This document shows positions 9,635 through 19,493 of a DNA stretch of 64,000 nt, piece by piece. The position numbers and the translations under genes were made by a program. The notes beneath the pieces were generated by a model. It was not told where the DNA came from and ran no database searches. It saw only the letters and a list, made by a program, of their open reading frames with translations. Source of the DNA: Gammaproteobacteria bacterium (lineage in GTDB: Bacteria > Pseudomonadota > Gammaproteobacteria > SZUA-152); assembly GCA_013152545.1 (NCBI GenBank), contig JAADGF010000055.1, forward strand, positions 1 to 64,000. Direction: 5' to 3'. Within the stretch, counting starts at the first letter, position 1. Every line of letters begins with the position of its first letter.

Positions 9635-11260
9635 ATGGACAACATACTGTACAGCAATAAATTTCGTTCGAGCCTGTTTTTAACTATTTTACTCGTTATC
9701 CTTTTGCTTACTGTCACAGGATGCACATCAACCTCTGATGACACGACGAAAAATAACCAAAATAACAGCAGTGACGATTTGACAGACGACAATACGGATA
9801 ACGAAAACAGCAATGATCAAGATTCAAATAGTGACACTGGAGGCGAAACTACCGGGACACTCGCTGGCAGTGTAGACAGCTCTTTGCTAAGTAACGCTAA
9901 TTGCAGTTCGGCTGACAATGCAAATGCCGTTTATATTTTTAAAGGTGATACTGTTGTTGCAATTGATCAGAGCGGCAGTAACATGGACCCCATCGAAATC
10001 GTACAAGTCAGTAATCAATATACATATTCCATTTCACTCGCGGCTGGTATCTATACCCTGGCCTTCACTTGTCAAGCAGATTCAGACCAGCCAGACCAAG
10101 CGAGTGATCCTGTCACCTTCACAGGCGTCACCAATGTTGCCATTCAAGCCAATGAAACAAACACCCATGATTTCACTATCAGTAATCCGTCTGGAGGTGG
10201 TTTAAATGCAACCATTCAAGCCATGCCTGCTAACTCCTGGTACGAAGTGCCCAATACTCAGTTAAGCCAAAGCCCTGCCGAGGCAAAAGACCCCGAGCGC
10301 AAGGGTATTTGGCGAGGCAACTTTAAGAATGCGAACGGCGCCATGGCATTTAGTGGCGGCGCTTTTGATAGCAAACGAAACCGCTTATTAATCTGGGGGG
10401 GAGGACATCACGACTATTATGGTAATGAAATTTATGCGTTTAATCTCACAGACTTTAGCTGGGACAGAGTAACGAATCCGTCTCCAGTAACAAAGTCAGC
10501 TGATATATGTACAGATGTACTCTCTGACGGTAATCCAAATAGCCGACATACTTATTATAACTTAGCTTATATCCCTGACCCTGTTGATAGCTTTTTTTCG
10601 ACACCCGCCGGCTCGACTTCCTGCAATTCAGGTGGAAGAGACGACCGTACCTGGATGTTTAATTTTTCTGGCAAACAAAAATGGACTGATATAGCACCAA
10701 CAGGAAAACCTGTTATCAACTGGGCACCAACAGCATCTGCATACGACCCGATTACAAACCAAATTTTTTCCGTCAGTGCTGATGTTTTGTATCGATACAA
10801 CATAAGTAATAATCACTGGACACGTCTACCCAACTCAAACGGGGTAACCGGGGATCGTGGCGTTGTCGTCGATACCAAACGACACTTGCTTGTCGTCGTT
10901 GGCCGCGGAGAAGTAGTCGTATACGATATCGGCAATGAATCCTACCAACCTCAGAAATGGGAGACGACAGGAGGCGAATTCAACACCAAAGGCAGTGGCA
11001 ACATTAAAGGCTATCGGCCGGGTGTTAACTATGATCCTGTTGCTGATCGAATTGTCGTATGGGATGGGGGTGCTGTTCATGCGTTAAATATGGAGACTAA
11101 AGAGTGGTCACATTTAGCCGTGGCGCCGCAGGCTCGTTTTGATTCAGGAACATATGGGCGTTTTCGCTACAGCCCGATAGAAAATGCTTACGTAGTTGTA
11201 AATTCTAGCAAGCAAAATGTACTTATCTTCAAGCTCACCGAAGGTGGCGGTAAACGCTAG
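9635..11260 (+). CDS. Kelch-type beta-propeller lipoprotein
   Basis: 541 residues. The export signal ends in a lipobox VTGC with Cys30, so it should be lipid-anchored. A Ser/Asn/Asp-rich low-complexity linker (about 31-75) leads to a small beta-sandwich-like domain (about 80-185). The rest resembles a kelch/galactose-oxidase-type propeller, with blades such as RLLIWGGGHHDYYGNEIYAF and VWDGGAVHALNMETKEW. I do not see enough to claim the copper ligands of galactose oxidase, so carbohydrate binding is as likely as oxidation. It lies 100 bp before the two-haem propeller protein in the same direction, so they may be co-transcribed. The upstream region carries a paired repeat. Confidence 0.72.
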   Translation: MDNILYSNKFRSSLFLTILLVILLLTVTGCTSTSDDTTKNNQNNSSDDLTDDNTDNENSNDQDSNSDTGGETTGTLAGSVDSSLLSNANCSSADNANAVYIFKGDTVVAIDQSGSNMDPIEIVQVSNQYTYSISLAAGIYTLAFTCQADSDQPDQASDPVTFTGVTNVAIQANETNTHDFTISNPSGGGLNATIQAMPANSWYEVPNTQLSQSPAEAKDPERKGIWRGNFKNANGAMAFSGGAFDSKRNRLLIWGGGHHDYYGNEIYAFNLTDFSWDRVTNPSPVTKSADICTDVLSDGNPNSRHTYYNLAYIPDPVDSFFSTPAGSTSCNSGGRDDRTWMFNFSGKQKWTDIAPTGKPVINWAPTASAYDPITNQIFSVSADVLYRYNISNNHWTRLPNSNGVTGDRGVVVDTKRHLLVVVGRGEVVVYDIGNESYQPQKWETTGGEFNTKGSGNIKGYRPGVNYDPVADRIVVWDGGAVHALNMETKEWSHLAVAPQARFDSGTYGRFRYSPIENAYVVVNSSKQNVLIFKLTEGGGKR

Positions 11261-11360
11261 CTAGAATGTACCGTTGTTTGCAAAGAGTGGTAACGGCATT
11301 ATAGGGAAGGCGTTACATCAAGCTACGCCCAACTCCAATCAGTTTAATGAGAATAACGTA

Positions 11361-14300
11361 ATGAAACAGCAACACACTATTTTTTTTCTGAGCCTTTCTT
11401 TTTCACTAGTTTTCAGTCAGCCATCGATTTCCGCACCAAAACAAGCCCAATACGCTCAACTTGACTACGATGTGGTGTATGTACGCTGCCCAAGAGGCCA
11501 GGAACCCGTCAACGTATTTGGGCGTAGTGAGCAATTGAATTGGAACGGTACCAACGACTACTGGCTCTCGGCAGCTAACAATTTTTACCAACAACCGGGC
11601 TGTGACCTGGTTTTACATCACTCGGACCCCAATTACAAAGGCGGCCTAGCACCTGGTGACAGAGGCCGGCAAGAGGTCCTGGTAGAGTGTGATGAAACAG
11701 ATAAAACCAAACCTATCTGCACCATCGCTGATCCCAACGTCTCTTTTGACGGTCGCTATATTGTCTATTCAAAATTCACCGATAGTCGTAATTTCCAAGT
11801 TGATTTTGGCGCTGCCGATGTATCGGGTGGCGCCATCCAAACCTATATGAAACTGCACCCTGACAGTTTGAATGGTGTATACGCACAACCGGTGACACAT
11901 GCCCCGGTTCAACCCTATGATGCGCCTGTCTATATTTTTATGTACGACTTACAAACAAACACCGAACGACAAATCTCACCTGCTACCGGTTTTTTTGCTG
12001 GACGAGCGTACCCTGGCAGAAATGCAGAATGGGCTGGAAAGGTGCCTGTTATTGACAACGGACCTTTTTTTACCGCAGATGGAAAAATTGGTTTTACCAG
12101 TAATCGCAACAACGGTTTTACCAAGTTTCAGTTGTTCACCATGGATATTAATGGAGAAAACTTACAAGTCATAGGGCACCGCGCTTTAAACAATCAATTA
12201 CACCCGGTAAGCTTAATGGATGGAAGAATCGCTTACACCAACAGAGACAAAGTCACACAAAAAAGTTTCAATAATAACTTTTCTCTATTTACCATTAATC
12301 CTGATGGCTCCAATCCCTTCATTCTCGCAGGAAAACACGATCCGACTGCAATGAGTTACCATTTTTTAACTCAACTTTCTGATGGTGATATTGTTGTGAC
12401 ACTTTATTACAATAACAATAACAACGGAATGGGTTCTTTTTTACGTTTCCCCATTGATCCTGACGGCGCAGATTTTCAGCACCGTTCTGGCCCTTTTAAT
12501 ACGAGTGAACCGGTCACCTCGGTACCAACCAAATTTTTTAATGGAATTAATTTTTTGCCATTTGCACGCAAAGGACAATTCATATTAACCCCCGGAATGA
12601 GCAATAATGACATCCCCGTAGCACCCTACGAAAACCCTGACGACCATTTCATCCATCCCAGCCGTAGCAGCGCTGGACGTCAACTCAACATCAATGGCCA
12701 AAACTACACCGTGGACCCGCAGCTGATCACCATTGGGGGACGTGTATCTCACCCTGCTGCCGCGCCTGATAATGACCTGCTTGCTACCTATACTATCGGC
12801 AGTTCATCGCAGTTAGAATCTGAAGCATATGAAGAATCTTTAACTGCAACGCTGGAAGTCGTGGGTAAAGATGGCGGTATTTGGCTGTTCCCATTGGAAG
12901 CTAACAGCACCGACACCATCGGGCATATCGCGGATGACGCACGCATTGTTGTCGACTACCCAGAATACCATGAAATTATGGCCCGCCCTATCGTTACCTA
13001 TCAGCAGATATATGGCATACCTCACCCAGGCGTAGACAAAGAGGGCAATCTATCTCAGAACATTTTGCCTTTAGCCAATGACGGCTCAACCGATTCTCGA
13101 TTACCCGCTGGCGTGCCTTATGGCCTCAGTGGCGCAGCAACTCTCTTTGACCGGGAAACCCGGGCGCTTAATGGCACACCCTGGAATATGAAAGAAGGAG
13201 GCACTTTATCGGGAAGAGTTTACACAAACCTCGCCACCAGCGGCGCTGAGTTGGCAATATTTGAGAACTCAGAGATCTACGGAATACGTGTATTAATGCC
13301 CATTACACCGTTACCTAACGACAAACCCTCCTATTTAAAGAAAGAAACCTGGGCAGGAAAACAGTCTTTCCATTTACGTATATTAGGTGAGTTTCCGGTC
13401 AGAAAGGCTGGCAATCCACTTGATGGTCAGGGGAATCCAGACACCAGCTTCATTGCCCGAATTCCGGCCGATACGCCCTTTTTGTTTCAAACGATCGATA
13501 AAAACGGCATGGCATTAGATATAGAAACTGCATCGCGCTCTGTCGCCAGAGGCGAAGAGCAGTTTTGCGGCGGCTGCCATGTGCATACCCGAGAAAGCCT
13601 CGACCCAACGATCTCTCGGGCAAAGATGGTCGAAACCGCATCTTATGCCGATTTCGTAGGAAAAAGTGCCCCATTATTTGACAGTTTTGATCAGACCACC
13701 AATACGCCCATTGTGAAAACTGCCAACGTTATTTACGACGACAGTGTAACCCCTGGCGTAAATAATCGTCGCAGTTTTGCAGTGGATTGGGTCAACGGGA
13801 TCAGTGCTATTATCGACAACCGATGTGCCTCGTGCCACGGTAAAGGTGAATCAGCACAACAGATGACTGGACTGCTGCTTGATGGCAATGAACGTACTTA
13901 CGATCTACTCACAAAAAACAAATATCTCGATGAGGATGGTAAAACGACTATTAGTAGCAGCACAAAGCCAGGAGATGGTTTTGATGACGTAATCAATCAA
14001 TCAACCAATCCACCCTTTACAACGGATAGAATTACGCCACGTTATGCATGTTGCACAGTGTCGCGCTGGCTCTCCATGAACAGTGCACGCTCAAGCATGC
14101 TGATCTGGGCGCTATACGGCGAGCGACTGGATGGCCGCGACCCAAACACAGGTCTCCCACCTAAAAGCAGCGGTGTTCTTGTCGATACAGCAGGATTTGA
14201 TTACCCAGAAATATGGCCTAACGTTAAGCAACACATAACCTATATCAAAAATATGCCCGAATCAGAAAAAAGATTGATTGCGCGATGGATCGATATAGGT

Positions 14301-14951
14301 GCACCATTGCAAAATATACACGACGATAAAATTCGTCCGGTTCTTACTATCACGCCTGCACTCGCATCTAATGACAGTGTGAGCACGATCTTAGTGGGGC
14401 TGTGGGATGATTCTTTATTGGACTATTCAAGGTTTCGTGTGACTGAAAACGGTGTCGATATTACACCAGCAGTTCTTGACCAACCAGTGGTTGCGGTGGT
14501 CAGTGTAAATACCGCCATCACTGCACAAAATGCCGACAGCTTAACGTATATTTTCGAGATATGGGACTTACCTGACCGCAGTAACAGCATGATTGAAAGC
14601 GCCCCTGGTGAAATAGTGGCTAATCGTACACGCAAGACCTTCACTGGTACGGAAATACTGCGTATGGCCAGCGTGATCGACAACTTTGGTGATATTTATG
14701 ATGATGTTCCGGGCTGGACACCCCCAGGTGGTGGTTCCGGTGGTGGTGGTTCCGGTGGTGGTGGTTCCGATGGTGGTGGTTCCGGTGGTGGTGGTTCCGA
14801 TGGTGGCGATTCCGACGGTAGTGATGGCGGTGCTAGTGGTAGTGGCGATTCCGGTAGTGGCTCAATCAGCATGCTCGAAGCTATCGTTATCTTGTGTTAC
14901 AGTCTCACCACGGTACTGTTAATGCGCCGACAACGCAAAAAATCGTTGTGA
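11361..14951 (+). CDS. Two-haem PD40 propeller protein, hydrazine-synthase-alpha-like, with C-terminal anchor
   Basis: About 1196 residues from the ATG at 11361, chosen because a clear signal peptide (MKQQHTIFFLSLSFSLVFS) starts there. The longer frame begins at a TTG (11274) without one. The N-terminal half has PD40/WD40-like propeller repeats (for example SFDGRYIVYSKF and FTADGKIGFTSNRNNG). The C-terminal half has two haem c attachment motifs, CGGCH (736-740) and CASCH (822-826). A CC...SRW and YGERLDGR region follows, as in proteins annotated with a hydrazine synthase alpha-like domain. That label is structural and does not imply anammox. A Gly/Ser/Asp-rich linker (about 1122-1167) precedes a hydrophobic segment and a basic end (MRRQRKKSL), resembling a GlyGly-CTERM-like or other tripartite anchor. 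Likely an outward-facing redox protein; its substrate is unknown. Confidence 0.72.
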   Translation: MKQQHTIFFLSLSFSLVFSQPSISAPKQAQYAQLDYDVVYVRCPRGQEPVNVFGRSEQLNWNGTNDYWLSAANNFYQQPGCDLVLHHSDPNYKGGLAPGDRGRQEVLVECDETDKTKPICTIADPNVSFDGRYIVYSKFTDSRNFQVDFGAADVSGGAIQTYMKLHPDSLNGVYAQPVTHAPVQPYDAPVYIFMYDLQTNTERQISPATGFFAGRAYPGRNAEWAGKVPVIDNGPFFTADGKIGFTSNRNNGFTKFQLFTMDINGENLQVIGHRALNNQLHPVSLMDGRIAYTNRDKVTQKSFNNNFSLFTINPDGSNPFILAGKHDPTAMSYHFLTQLSDGDIVVTLYYNNNNNGMGSFLRFPIDPDGADFQHRSGPFNTSEPVTSVPTKFFNGINFLPFARKGQFILTPGMSNNDIPVAPYENPDDHFIHPSRSSAGRQLNINGQNYTVDPQLITIGGRVSHPAAAPDNDLLATYTIGSSSQLESEAYEESLTATLEVVGKDGGIWLFPLEANSTDTIGHIADDARIVVDYPEYHEIMARPIVTYQQIYGIPHPGVDKEGNLSQNILPLANDGSTDSRLPAGVPYGLSGAATLFDRETRALNGTPWNMKEGGTLSGRVYTNLATSGAELAIFENSEIYGIRVLMPITPLPNDKPSYLKKETWAGKQSFHLRILGEFPVRKAGNPLDGQGNPDTSFIARIPADTPFLFQTIDKNGMALDIETASRSVARGEEQFCGGCHVHTRESLDPTISRAKMVETASYADFVGKSAPLFDSFDQTTNTPIVKTANVIYDDSVTPGVNNRRSFAVDWVNGISAIIDNRCASCHGKGESAQQMTGLLLDGNERTYDLLTKNKYLDEDGKTTISSSTKPGDGFDDVINQSTNPPFTTDRITPRYACCTVSRWLSMNSARSSMLIWALYGERLDGRDPNTGLPPKSSGVLVDTAGFDYPEIWPNVKQHITYIKNMPESEKRLIARWIDIGAPLQNIHDDKIRPVLTITPALASNDSVSTILVGLWDDSLLDYSRFRVTENGVDITPAVLDQPVVAVVSVNTAITAQNADSLTYIFEIWDLPDRSNSMIESAPGEIVANRTRKTFTGTEILRMASVIDNFGDIYDDVPGWTPPGGGSGGGGSGGGGSDGGGSGGGGSDGGDSDGSDGGASGSGDSGSGSISMLEAIVILCYSLTTVLLMRRQRKKSL
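14721..14870 (+). repeat. 15-bp minisatellite coding the Gly/Ser linker
   Basis: Imperfect tandem copies of GGTGGTGGTGGTTCC encode GGGGS units with some Asp replacements before the C-terminal anchor of the two-haem protein. The 15-bp unit keeps the frame, so copy number can vary without breaking the gene. Confidence 0.85.
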
Positions 14952-15173
14952 TTTAAGCAAAGGCCAATAGAGCTTAGAAATAATTGGCAGCATCAAGGCA
15001 AGAAACCGAACCATTTGTTTCGGCCTGTTATCATTAAGCTTAGCCACTACTCATGGGCGCAAATTTCATGTATTTAAGACCTATATACTTACCCTAACAT
15101 TTACTCTATACTCTGCGGCGACAAATATTTGGGAATCCTCTCATTCTATAACGCATGTGAGTAAAAAGTCATT

Positions 15174-16607
15174 ATGGTCGGCATTAGCACCGCTAGAAAA
15201 CTTGCCAAACAAGTTTACCTTTCAATCATCCATAATAAAATCGAGCAGGAACGCAAGAAATTATATGATGGAAAGTTCAATCTATTGCCAAATTGGTGGA
15301 ATTTAGCCGTCAATGAATCGCAACATATGGAAGTCCAAGGCTGCGATGTTAGTGACCTCACTGCAGCCTATGGCACACCTTTATACGTCATCGATAAACA
15401 ACGACTTGTCGCAAATTATAACAATTTTTATAATTCATTTCATAAGCACTACCCAAAAATCATCATCGGTTATTCTTATAAAACCAATCCGCTACCAAGT
15501 ATTTTATCGGTACTCCACGACACCGGGGCCTACGCAGAAGTCATTTCTGAATTTGAACTTTGGATGGCATTAAAACTTGGGGTTCCAGCAAATAAAATCA
15601 TTTTTAATGGCCCAAGTAAAACGCAACAAAGTCTTGCGCTAGCCGTCACCAATCAAATTATGATGATCAACATCGACGGCTTCGCAGAAATCGATACCAT
15701 CGACAGTTTAGCCAAAAAAAATCGTCATACACAACAAGTGGGGGTCCGAGTAGTAACATCGGTAGGATGGTCTTCGCAATTTGGTCTGGGCATAAAAAAT
15801 GGTTCCGCGCTTGAAGCCTTTAAGCGACTTAAAACAAAACAACACATTAAGCCTTGCGGCCTGCACTTGCACCTGGGCACAGGTCTAAAAAATATTGATA
15901 CCTATTTGCAAGCCATAAAAGAAGTGTTGGATTTCTCCAAACAACTGAGCGAACAGCTTAATATCAAGATTCAATACTTTGATTTTGGTGGCGGTTTTGG
16001 CGTTCCAACAGTCCGACCCTTTACTGAAACCGATACAAGATTGGCTGCCAATCAATTGCCGATAGCCACTTTTGACCCATCCCAAACGCCATCACTTGAT
16101 GATTACAGCAAAAAAATAATCAATCTTTTCACACAATACTACTCTGGTGATACGGAGCACCTACCAACAATCATATTCGAACCCGGGCGCGCCATCACTA
16201 GCAGCGCACAGTTGTTACTAGTATCAGTCTTGGCCATTAAAGATGGTGACAACAACACAAAAACAGTTATTGTCGATGGTGGAAAAAATATCACAATGCC
16301 TTTGGCTTACGAATATCATGAGATTTTTGCTGCCACCAAAATGGAACAAAGCAATAACGCTGAGTTTTATAATATTTACGGCCCTTTATGCCACCCTTCT
16401 GACATCATATTTTTATTAAAAAAACTCCCTGAATTAGAAGTTAACGATATCCTAGCTGTAATGGACGCTGGCGCATATTTTGTACCCAATCAAATGAATT
16501 TCTCCAACCCGCGACCTGCAGCTGTGATCGTTGACAATGGGCAACACAAACTCATCCGGAAAAGAGAAAATTATGCTGACATAGTCGCGTTAGACATATG
16601 GAACTGA
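15174..16607 (+). CDS. PLP-dependent decarboxylase, exosortase A system-associated
   Basis: 477 residues, group IV decarboxylase fold (diaminopimelate/ornithine type). The PLP lysine lies in IGYSYKTNPLP (near residue 103). Further family motifs are HLHLGTG, the phosphate-binding GGGFGVP, EPGRAI and the C-terminal DAGAYF. The closest family I know is the XrtA-associated decarboxylase (TIGR03099), which usually sits beside an acyl-CoA ligase and an acyl carrier protein. Neither partner is adjacent here; only a PaaK-like ligase at 28.8 kb could play a similar part. The N-terminal 45 residues extend beyond the usual start of the fold, and a second Met lies at residue 52. The substrate is probably an amino acid, with the amine or carboxylate product used to decorate the glycan (inference). 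Confidence 0.83.
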   Translation: MVGISTARKLAKQVYLSIIHNKIEQERKKLYDGKFNLLPNWWNLAVNESQHMEVQGCDVSDLTAAYGTPLYVIDKQRLVANYNNFYNSFHKHYPKIIIGYSYKTNPLPSILSVLHDTGAYAEVISEFELWMALKLGVPANKIIFNGPSKTQQSLALAVTNQIMMINIDGFAEIDTIDSLAKKNRHTQQVGVRVVTSVGWSSQFGLGIKNGSALEAFKRLKTKQHIKPCGLHLHLGTGLKNIDTYLQAIKEVLDFSKQLSEQLNIKIQYFDFGGGFGVPTVRPFTETDTRLAANQLPIATFDPSQTPSLDDYSKKIINLFTQYYSGDTEHLPTIIFEPGRAITSSAQLLLVSVLAIKDGDNNTKTVIVDGGKNITMPLAYEYHEIFAATKMEQSNNAEFYNIYGPLCHPSDIIFLLKKLPELEVNDILAVMDAGAYFVPNQMNFSNPRPAAVIVDNGQHKLIRKRENYADIVALDIWN

Positions 16608-16747
16608 GCAACGCCCCCCTAATACATACCGAACATGGACTTTATCTGGGCATAGCAACTGAGAATCAATCCGATTTTAATCTTGCCGTCGTGCACAAAA
16701 AATTTCCTGAATACGACACTCTCAGTTTAGACCTATCACCGAGATAG
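16598..16747 (+). CDS. Possible 49-aa protein overlapping the decarboxylase end
   Basis: An ATG inside the last codons of the decarboxylase opens a 49-codon frame ending TAG at 16747. The overlap of 10 bases would allow translational coupling. The product (start MELSNAPLIHTEHGLYLG) has no signal, membrane segment or known motif. Codon choice looks coding-like but I cannot test it. It could be a remnant of a longer gene. Confidence 0.3.
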   Translation: MELSNAPLIHTEHGLYLGIATENQSDFNLAVVHKKFPEYDTLSLDLSPR

Positions 16748-16861
16748 CGGTATACTTAAACTTGAATCGGCCCCGTCACCCACAAGGCATTACACTCAAG
16801 TTACCCGTTTTTCAAACCAGAAACTGTTGTCAACACTTAAAGTAGAGTCGATATTGTTATT

Positions 16862-17722
16862 ATGCAGAAAAGCAAAGAATTGTTAATTGTGGCTGGTTTA
16901 CCAAGATCTGGCACTACATGGCTGGAAGGCATTCTAAACGCCCACCCGAGTGTATTTCTATATCATGAAATAGACGATGCCGATTCTAAAGAAAAGGCTT
17001 TTTCAACAATCAACCATAAAATAAACGCAAAAACTGAACAAGCTTATCAATTAGCCTTAATGAAAGGCGTGGAACACCTGAAACACCCATCGAATTACGA
17101 CCCTTCGAATAAGCGCAATGCGGATTTGGTGGGATTCAAAACTGTCGGTAGATTCACTCACCCTACCGTTTTTTCGTGGATGAGAAAAACGCTCGACTTC
17201 CCGAAAACAATTTTTATCATTCGGCACCCATGCGGTTATGCTGCGTCTCAACTTCGATTTCCATCGCTAAAAAATGTCCCTGCGTCAGAAATAATACGAA
17301 ATGAAAAATGGTATATTGAATCGTTAAACGGCAACGTTGATTCCGATATTTCTTTGGCGCAATTTTACGCACTGACCTGGAAGCTAAGTAACGGGCTAAT
17401 ATTAAACGACAACATCGACACCAATAATTTTTACTACCTCATCTACGAAGACCTATGTAAATCGCCTGAAACTGAAACACATAAAATTTTTAATTTCCTT
17501 GAATTAGCAATGCACAAAAAAGTATCGACTTATCTAAAAAAATCAACGAACCCGAATGAAAACCTCTTAACCAAACTATGGTCAAAGCGCTTTTATAGTA
17601 CGACCAAAAACCCATTAGACAGCGCCAACAAATGGAAGAAAGAACTGAGTGAAAAACAACAATCGGAAATCATGGCCGAGCTAAACCACTCTCCCCTAAT
17701 GAAACATTGGGACAAGCCGTAA
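16862..17722 (+). CDS. Sulfotransferase family protein
   Basis: 286 residues. The N-terminal P-loop-like PAPS-binding motif GLPRSGTTWLEG (about residues 13-24) is diagnostic of sulfotransferases. A later KTIFIIRHPCGYAASQ segment fits the 3'-phosphate-binding region with its conserved Arg and Ser. No signal peptide or membrane segment is visible, so it is cytosolic. It would move sulfate from PAPS to a hydroxyl or amine, plausibly on a sugar of the EPS. I see no PAPS-synthesis genes in the window. No good ribosome site precedes the ATG. Confidence 0.85.
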   Translation: MQKSKELLIVAGLPRSGTTWLEGILNAHPSVFLYHEIDDADSKEKAFSTINHKINAKTEQAYQLALMKGVEHLKHPSNYDPSNKRNADLVGFKTVGRFTHPTVFSWMRKTLDFPKTIFIIRHPCGYAASQLRFPSLKNVPASEIIRNEKWYIESLNGNVDSDISLAQFYALTWKLSNGLILNDNIDTNNFYYLIYEDLCKSPETETHKIFNFLELAMHKKVSTYLKKSTNPNENLLTKLWSKRFYSTTKNPLDSANKWKKELSEKQQSEIMAELNHSPLMKHWDKP

Positions 17723-17836
17723 AGCGCTCATTTACACCGGGCAAACTCCGTGCTTATTCCTTACCCAGCCAAAACAGCCTATACAAACTAAATCCGTTTA
17801 ATATGTCCCGATTATCCATACGCGCCCTTAATAAGC

Positions 17837-19099
17837 TTATGCCGTCGAATCAAGATTATCAAAAATTTTAGCTAAATCACGGGTTAATGCTCGCCTAGAA
17901 TATTTTTCGACGGTAGCTTTTTGAGCAACTGGTGCAGCTCCATTTTTTAACATATCAAGAAACTCGACAAATTGTTTATATATTTCTTCAAATGAGTCGA
18001 TAGCCGCAATGGTGTCAATGTCACTGTCGCGCAATAACGCTGCCGTATCACCCGCATGATCCGCCATCGCTAAAATTGGCTTATAAGCTCTTAGATATTC
18101 GTATATTTTGGCAGGAATTTGTCGATTACACGTTCTACCTTGAAACAACAATAAACCATCCGCCACCTGCATTTCCTGGAGTGCTTCGGAATAACTGATG
18201 TGTCCTTGCAACGTTACAATGTCTTGAATATTCAATTGCGCTATCTGTTTTTCAAATACTGAATCGTGCCCAGTGGCACGTAACACCACAGCGATATTAT
18301 CTGCATTTATTTTGCCAGCCTCTTTTAACGAAGAAAGCACCCGAAAAAACGTTGATGGATCTCTGTCCTCCGGCTCCATTAACCCACTATGTACCAACAA
18401 CAATTTACCGTGATTATTTTCAATAGGGTCAGAATAATTTTCGCCAGAAAAATTTTCTTCATCATAACCATTGCTAACAACATCCCATCGGTCATCAGGT
18501 AATTCAGGGTATCGCTGTCGGTATAACTTCCTAGTTGACGGCGTCGTTACGATAATTTTTTTTGATGCATGTACTACTTTACGCTCAATTGAACCATGAA
18601 TTGAGCGTAATATCGGCTTCACCGGCCAGTTTTCATATAACATAGGGTCTCTAAAATCGGCAATTAAAGGCACTTTTGTAATGCGATTCAAAAGCAACGC
18701 AATCACATGTGCTGTCGCAATTGGATAAGTTGACCAAATATATTGTGGCTTGTATTTTTTGATTAGCGATATACCTGCGGGGACCGCCGACAAAATCCAT
18801 GAACTCCATCGATCAGGCAAAGCCATACTACTGATGTAAATACCATTGATTGAAAGATGCCGACTGATATCAATTGCCCAGACACGCTTTACGATAGCAT
18901 CAGGGTGTATTTCACGCATGAGGTCTTGCCGCACAGAAGGATACACACGCGGATGGGGAGAAAGCACGATAGGCTGCCAGCCGTAATCCGGTAAATATCG
19001 CGAGAATTTCAATGTTCTCTGAATACCACTGCTTCCAGTACAAGGCGGAAAATGGTACGCAACCATAAGAACGCTTTTTTTAATATTATGATGAGACAT
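17837..19099 (-). CDS. Glycosyltransferase, GT4-like
   Basis: 420 residues with a two-Rossmann GT-B layout. The N-terminal MVAYHFPPCTGSSGIQRTLKF is a typical acceptor-domain start for GT4 enzymes. IADFRDPM lies in the middle. The C-terminal donor-binding part has NRQIPAKIYEYLRAYKPILAM, the family's E-x-x-K-like region. No transmembrane segment is evident. It stands alone on the minus strand, convergent with the sulfotransferase. It likely adds one sugar during assembly of the lipid-linked glycan; donor and linkage are unknown. Confidence 0.82.
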   Translation of the reverse strand: MSHHNIKKSVLMVAYHFPPCTGSSGIQRTLKFSRYLPDYGWQPIVLSPHPRVYPSVRQDLMREIHPDAIVKRVWAIDISRHLSINGIYISSMALPDRWSSWILSAVPAGISLIKKYKPQYIWSTYPIATAHVIALLLNRITKVPLIADFRDPMLYENWPVKPILRSIHGSIERKVVHASKKIIVTTPSTRKLYRQRYPELPDDRWDVVSNGYDEENFSGENYSDPIENNHGKLLLVHSGLMEPEDRDPSTFFRVLSSLKEAGKINADNIAVVLRATGHDSVFEKQIAQLNIQDIVTLQGHISYSEALQEMQVADGLLLFQGRTCNRQIPAKIYEYLRAYKPILAMADHAGDTAALLRDSDIDTIAAIDSFEEIYKQFVEFLDMLKNGAAPVAQKATVEKYSRRALTRDLAKIFDNLDSTA

Positions 19100-19261
19100 G
19101 CTTTTTAATTTTACCTGAAGCCATAATGTTATGAACCAACAGAATCAGTGAGAATAAAACGTATGTTTTAATGAGAAATGATAGAATATCGATTAGCCTT
19201 AAAAAAGAATCCACTACGCCAATGGAAAACCGGCTTGTTATTTTTCATTTTTGTTCATTGA

Positions 19262-19431
19262 GATATACCCGTAGCGATTGAGATTTAGATCTAATTGCAC
19301 GCCCTATTTGCTCCATGGTTGCGTTGAAATCCCTTGCAATAGAGCGACTATTACGCGTCATTTCGTCTTGCCATGAAACAAATATGACGCACACTTAAAC
19401 CTCAACCCCAAACGCTTTGGATATAGATGGA
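19262..19431. repeat. Decayed palindromic element with dispersed 29-bp repeat
   Basis: The segment 19262-19290 (starts GATATACCCGTAGCG) recurs at 62390-62418 with 27 of 29 identities. About 140 bp downstream, on the opposite strand, a related end appears (core CAAAGCGTTTGGGGTTGAGG), which suggests a small inverted-repeat element of about 170 bp. It fills most of the 394-bp gap between two minus-strand genes. No transposase is present. Confidence 0.5.
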
Positions 19432-19493
19432 ATATCACCTTAAAAAATTTGTCGATTTATAAGTGGTTCATTTTTTACAGAATTTTACATTTC

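Noticed and set aside
11274-11360. N-terminal extension of the two-haem protein from a TTG start
   Set aside because: The extension lacks a ribosome site and would bury the clear signal peptide that starts at the ATG at 11361.
14705-14900. CRISPR-like repetition
   Set aside because: The repeats are an in-frame Gly/Ser coding minisatellite with no spacers.
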